Positions 63,283-64,000 of a stretch of 64,000 bases of DNA are shown piece by piece; the stretch's first letter is position 1, and each line of letters begins with the position of its first letter. The notes below the pieces were generated by a model that had not been told where the DNA came from, did no database searches, and was given only the letters and a program-made list of their open reading frames with translations. This DNA is from an uncultured Rhodospirillales bacterium (GTDB taxonomy: Bacteria > Pseudomonadota > Alphaproteobacteria > Rhodospirillales > UBA2165), in contig CAJXKD010000002.1 of NCBI GenBank assembly GCA_913055735.1, positions 408,150 to 472,149 of the forward strand. Reading direction: 5' to 3'. Both the position numbers and the translations under genes were made by a program.

Positions 63283-64000
63283 ATGGCTATTTCCCAGGCT
63301 ATTTTCGGCAACGACCGACACGCTGCGCGGCCCATGTCGCAGTTTTTCGATCGATGGACAATTGGGGCCGTTCTGCTTTCTTGCTGCGTTGCGGCGCCCA
63401 TCGTTGCTGTTTTCGTAATTGCGACCGGGACGGGTGGTGAAATTTGGGCTCACCTGTTCGAGACCGTTCTGCCGCGATACGTGCAAACGACCTTGGCCCT
63501 GATGATCGGTGTGGGACTGGGCACGTTCATCCTGGGAACCGGGACCGGCTGGCTCGTCGCGGCCTGGGATTTTCCGGGGCGCCGGATCTTTGAATGGGCC
63601 CTGCTTCTGCCCCTCGCGGTGCCTGGTTTCGTCATCGCATTTGTTTACACGGACATCCTTGAATATGCCGGTCCTGTGCAAGGGATGTTGCGGGCGCTGT
63701 TCGGCTGGACATCCCCCAGGGACTATTGGTTCCCCGAAATCAGGTCCCTCGGCGGTGCCATCGCGATGTTGTCGTTGGTCCTTTACCCGTATGTCTATTT
63801 GTTGTCGCGGGCGGCTTTTCTAGAGCAATCGGCGGACGTCTTGGAAGCCAGCCGGACGCTGGGCCGAGGTCCGGTCAGGAATTTCCTGACAGTAGCGATT
63901 CCGCTTGCACGCCCGGCGATCGTGATCGGCATTTCGCTCGCGCTGATGGAGACACTAAATGATTTTGGAACCGTCGATTTCTTTGCAGTTCAAACACTTA
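63283..64000 (+). CDS. iron ABC transporter permease (partial, runs off the window)
   Basis: An open frame starting at ATG and still open at the right edge, about 239 residues so far. It begins MAISQAIFGN and contains several hydrophobic segments, plus the cytoplasmic EAA-like loop EASRTLGRGPVRNFLTVAIP, which contacts the ATPase. It is the FbpB/FutB-type permease expected after the binding protein; such proteins are about 500-550 residues, so roughly half is missing. Most of the N-terminal half is recognisable. Confidence 0.85.
   Translation, partial: MAISQAIFGNDRHAARPMSQFFDRWTIGAVLLSCCVAAPIVAVFVIATGTGGEIWAHLFETVLPRYVQTTLALMIGVGLGTFILGTGTGWLVAAWDFPGRRIFEWALLLPLAVPGFVIAFVYTDILEYAGPVQGMLRALFGWTSPRDYWFPEIRSLGGAIAMLSLVLYPYVYLLSRAAFLEQSADVLEASRTLGRGPVRNFLTVAIPLARPAIVIGISLALMETLNDFGTVDFFAVQTL

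Noticed and set aside
1..64000. Mobile elements, prophage, CRISPR arrays, rRNA
   Set aside because: No transposase, integrase, phage structural gene, regularly spaced short repeat array or rRNA sequence was recognised in either strand.

Overview
The window is GC-rich, densely packed bacterial DNA. The gene families suggest a heterotrophic alphaproteobacterium, possibly of the Rhodospirillales: a CYP199-like P450, an adenylate cyclase with a TolB-like domain, hddA/hddC heptose genes, Fur-like boxes before a ferric-iron ABC transporter, and a GC-rich double-stem intergenic repeat. This placement is inference from family content; there is no rRNA and no intact tRNA.

Layout. (1) 0-21.4 kb is mostly scattered metabolic genes: alpha/beta hydrolase, Rieske oxygenase, adenylate cyclase, membrane beta-helix protein, gamma-glutamyltransferase homologue, semialdehyde dehydrogenase, TauD-type dioxygenase, transglutaminase-like protein, SDR, exported metallo-beta-lactamase-fold protein, cytochrome P450, a methylenetetrahydrofolate reductase homologue coupled to an HTH-methyltransferase fusion, a DUF1624 membrane protein, a GmhB-like phosphatase, dihydroxy-acid dehydratase and a haloacid dehalogenase. 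(2) 21.4-46.0 kb is a large carbohydrate locus made of two convergent sets of genes meeting near 35.7 kb. The plus-strand set has a B12-type radical SAM enzyme, a split transketolase, a 2-hydroxyacid dehydrogenase, two sugar SDRs, a DegT-family protein with His in place of the PLP lysine, a TPR protein, HddC, HddA, a reversed-order HldE-like enzyme and a methyltransferase. The minus-strand set has a UDP-galactopyranose-mutase-like flavoprotein, HAD phosphatase, small-molecule kinase, a second split transketolase, a 2OG-Fe(II) oxygenase, an LIC12192-family protein, a sugar reductase, a second B12-type radical SAM enzyme and a cupin-SDR fusion. (3) 46.2-61.7 kb is a decoration region: three radical SAM proteins, an FkbM methyltransferase, a TPR paralogue, a DegT aminotransferase, two sulfotransferases, a glycerophosphodiesterase, a WbqC protein, and two ~555-residue paralogues on either side of a methyltransferase-like gene. 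(4) From 62.1 kb a Fur-boxed ferric-iron ABC transporter begins; its permease runs off the end.

Together, regions 2 and 3 look like the synthesis and modification of one or more unusual, probably heptose-derived or branched, activated sugars. I see no flippase, polymerase, ABC exporter or ordinary family 2/4 glycosyltransferase here, so the sugar may be used by a transferase of an unfamiliar family or by enzymes encoded elsewhere. The most notable points are the two parallel modules, the sporadic carbohydrate gene pair, the three uncharacterised paralogous families, and the HTH-methyltransferase gene with a cluster of operator-like sites before it.
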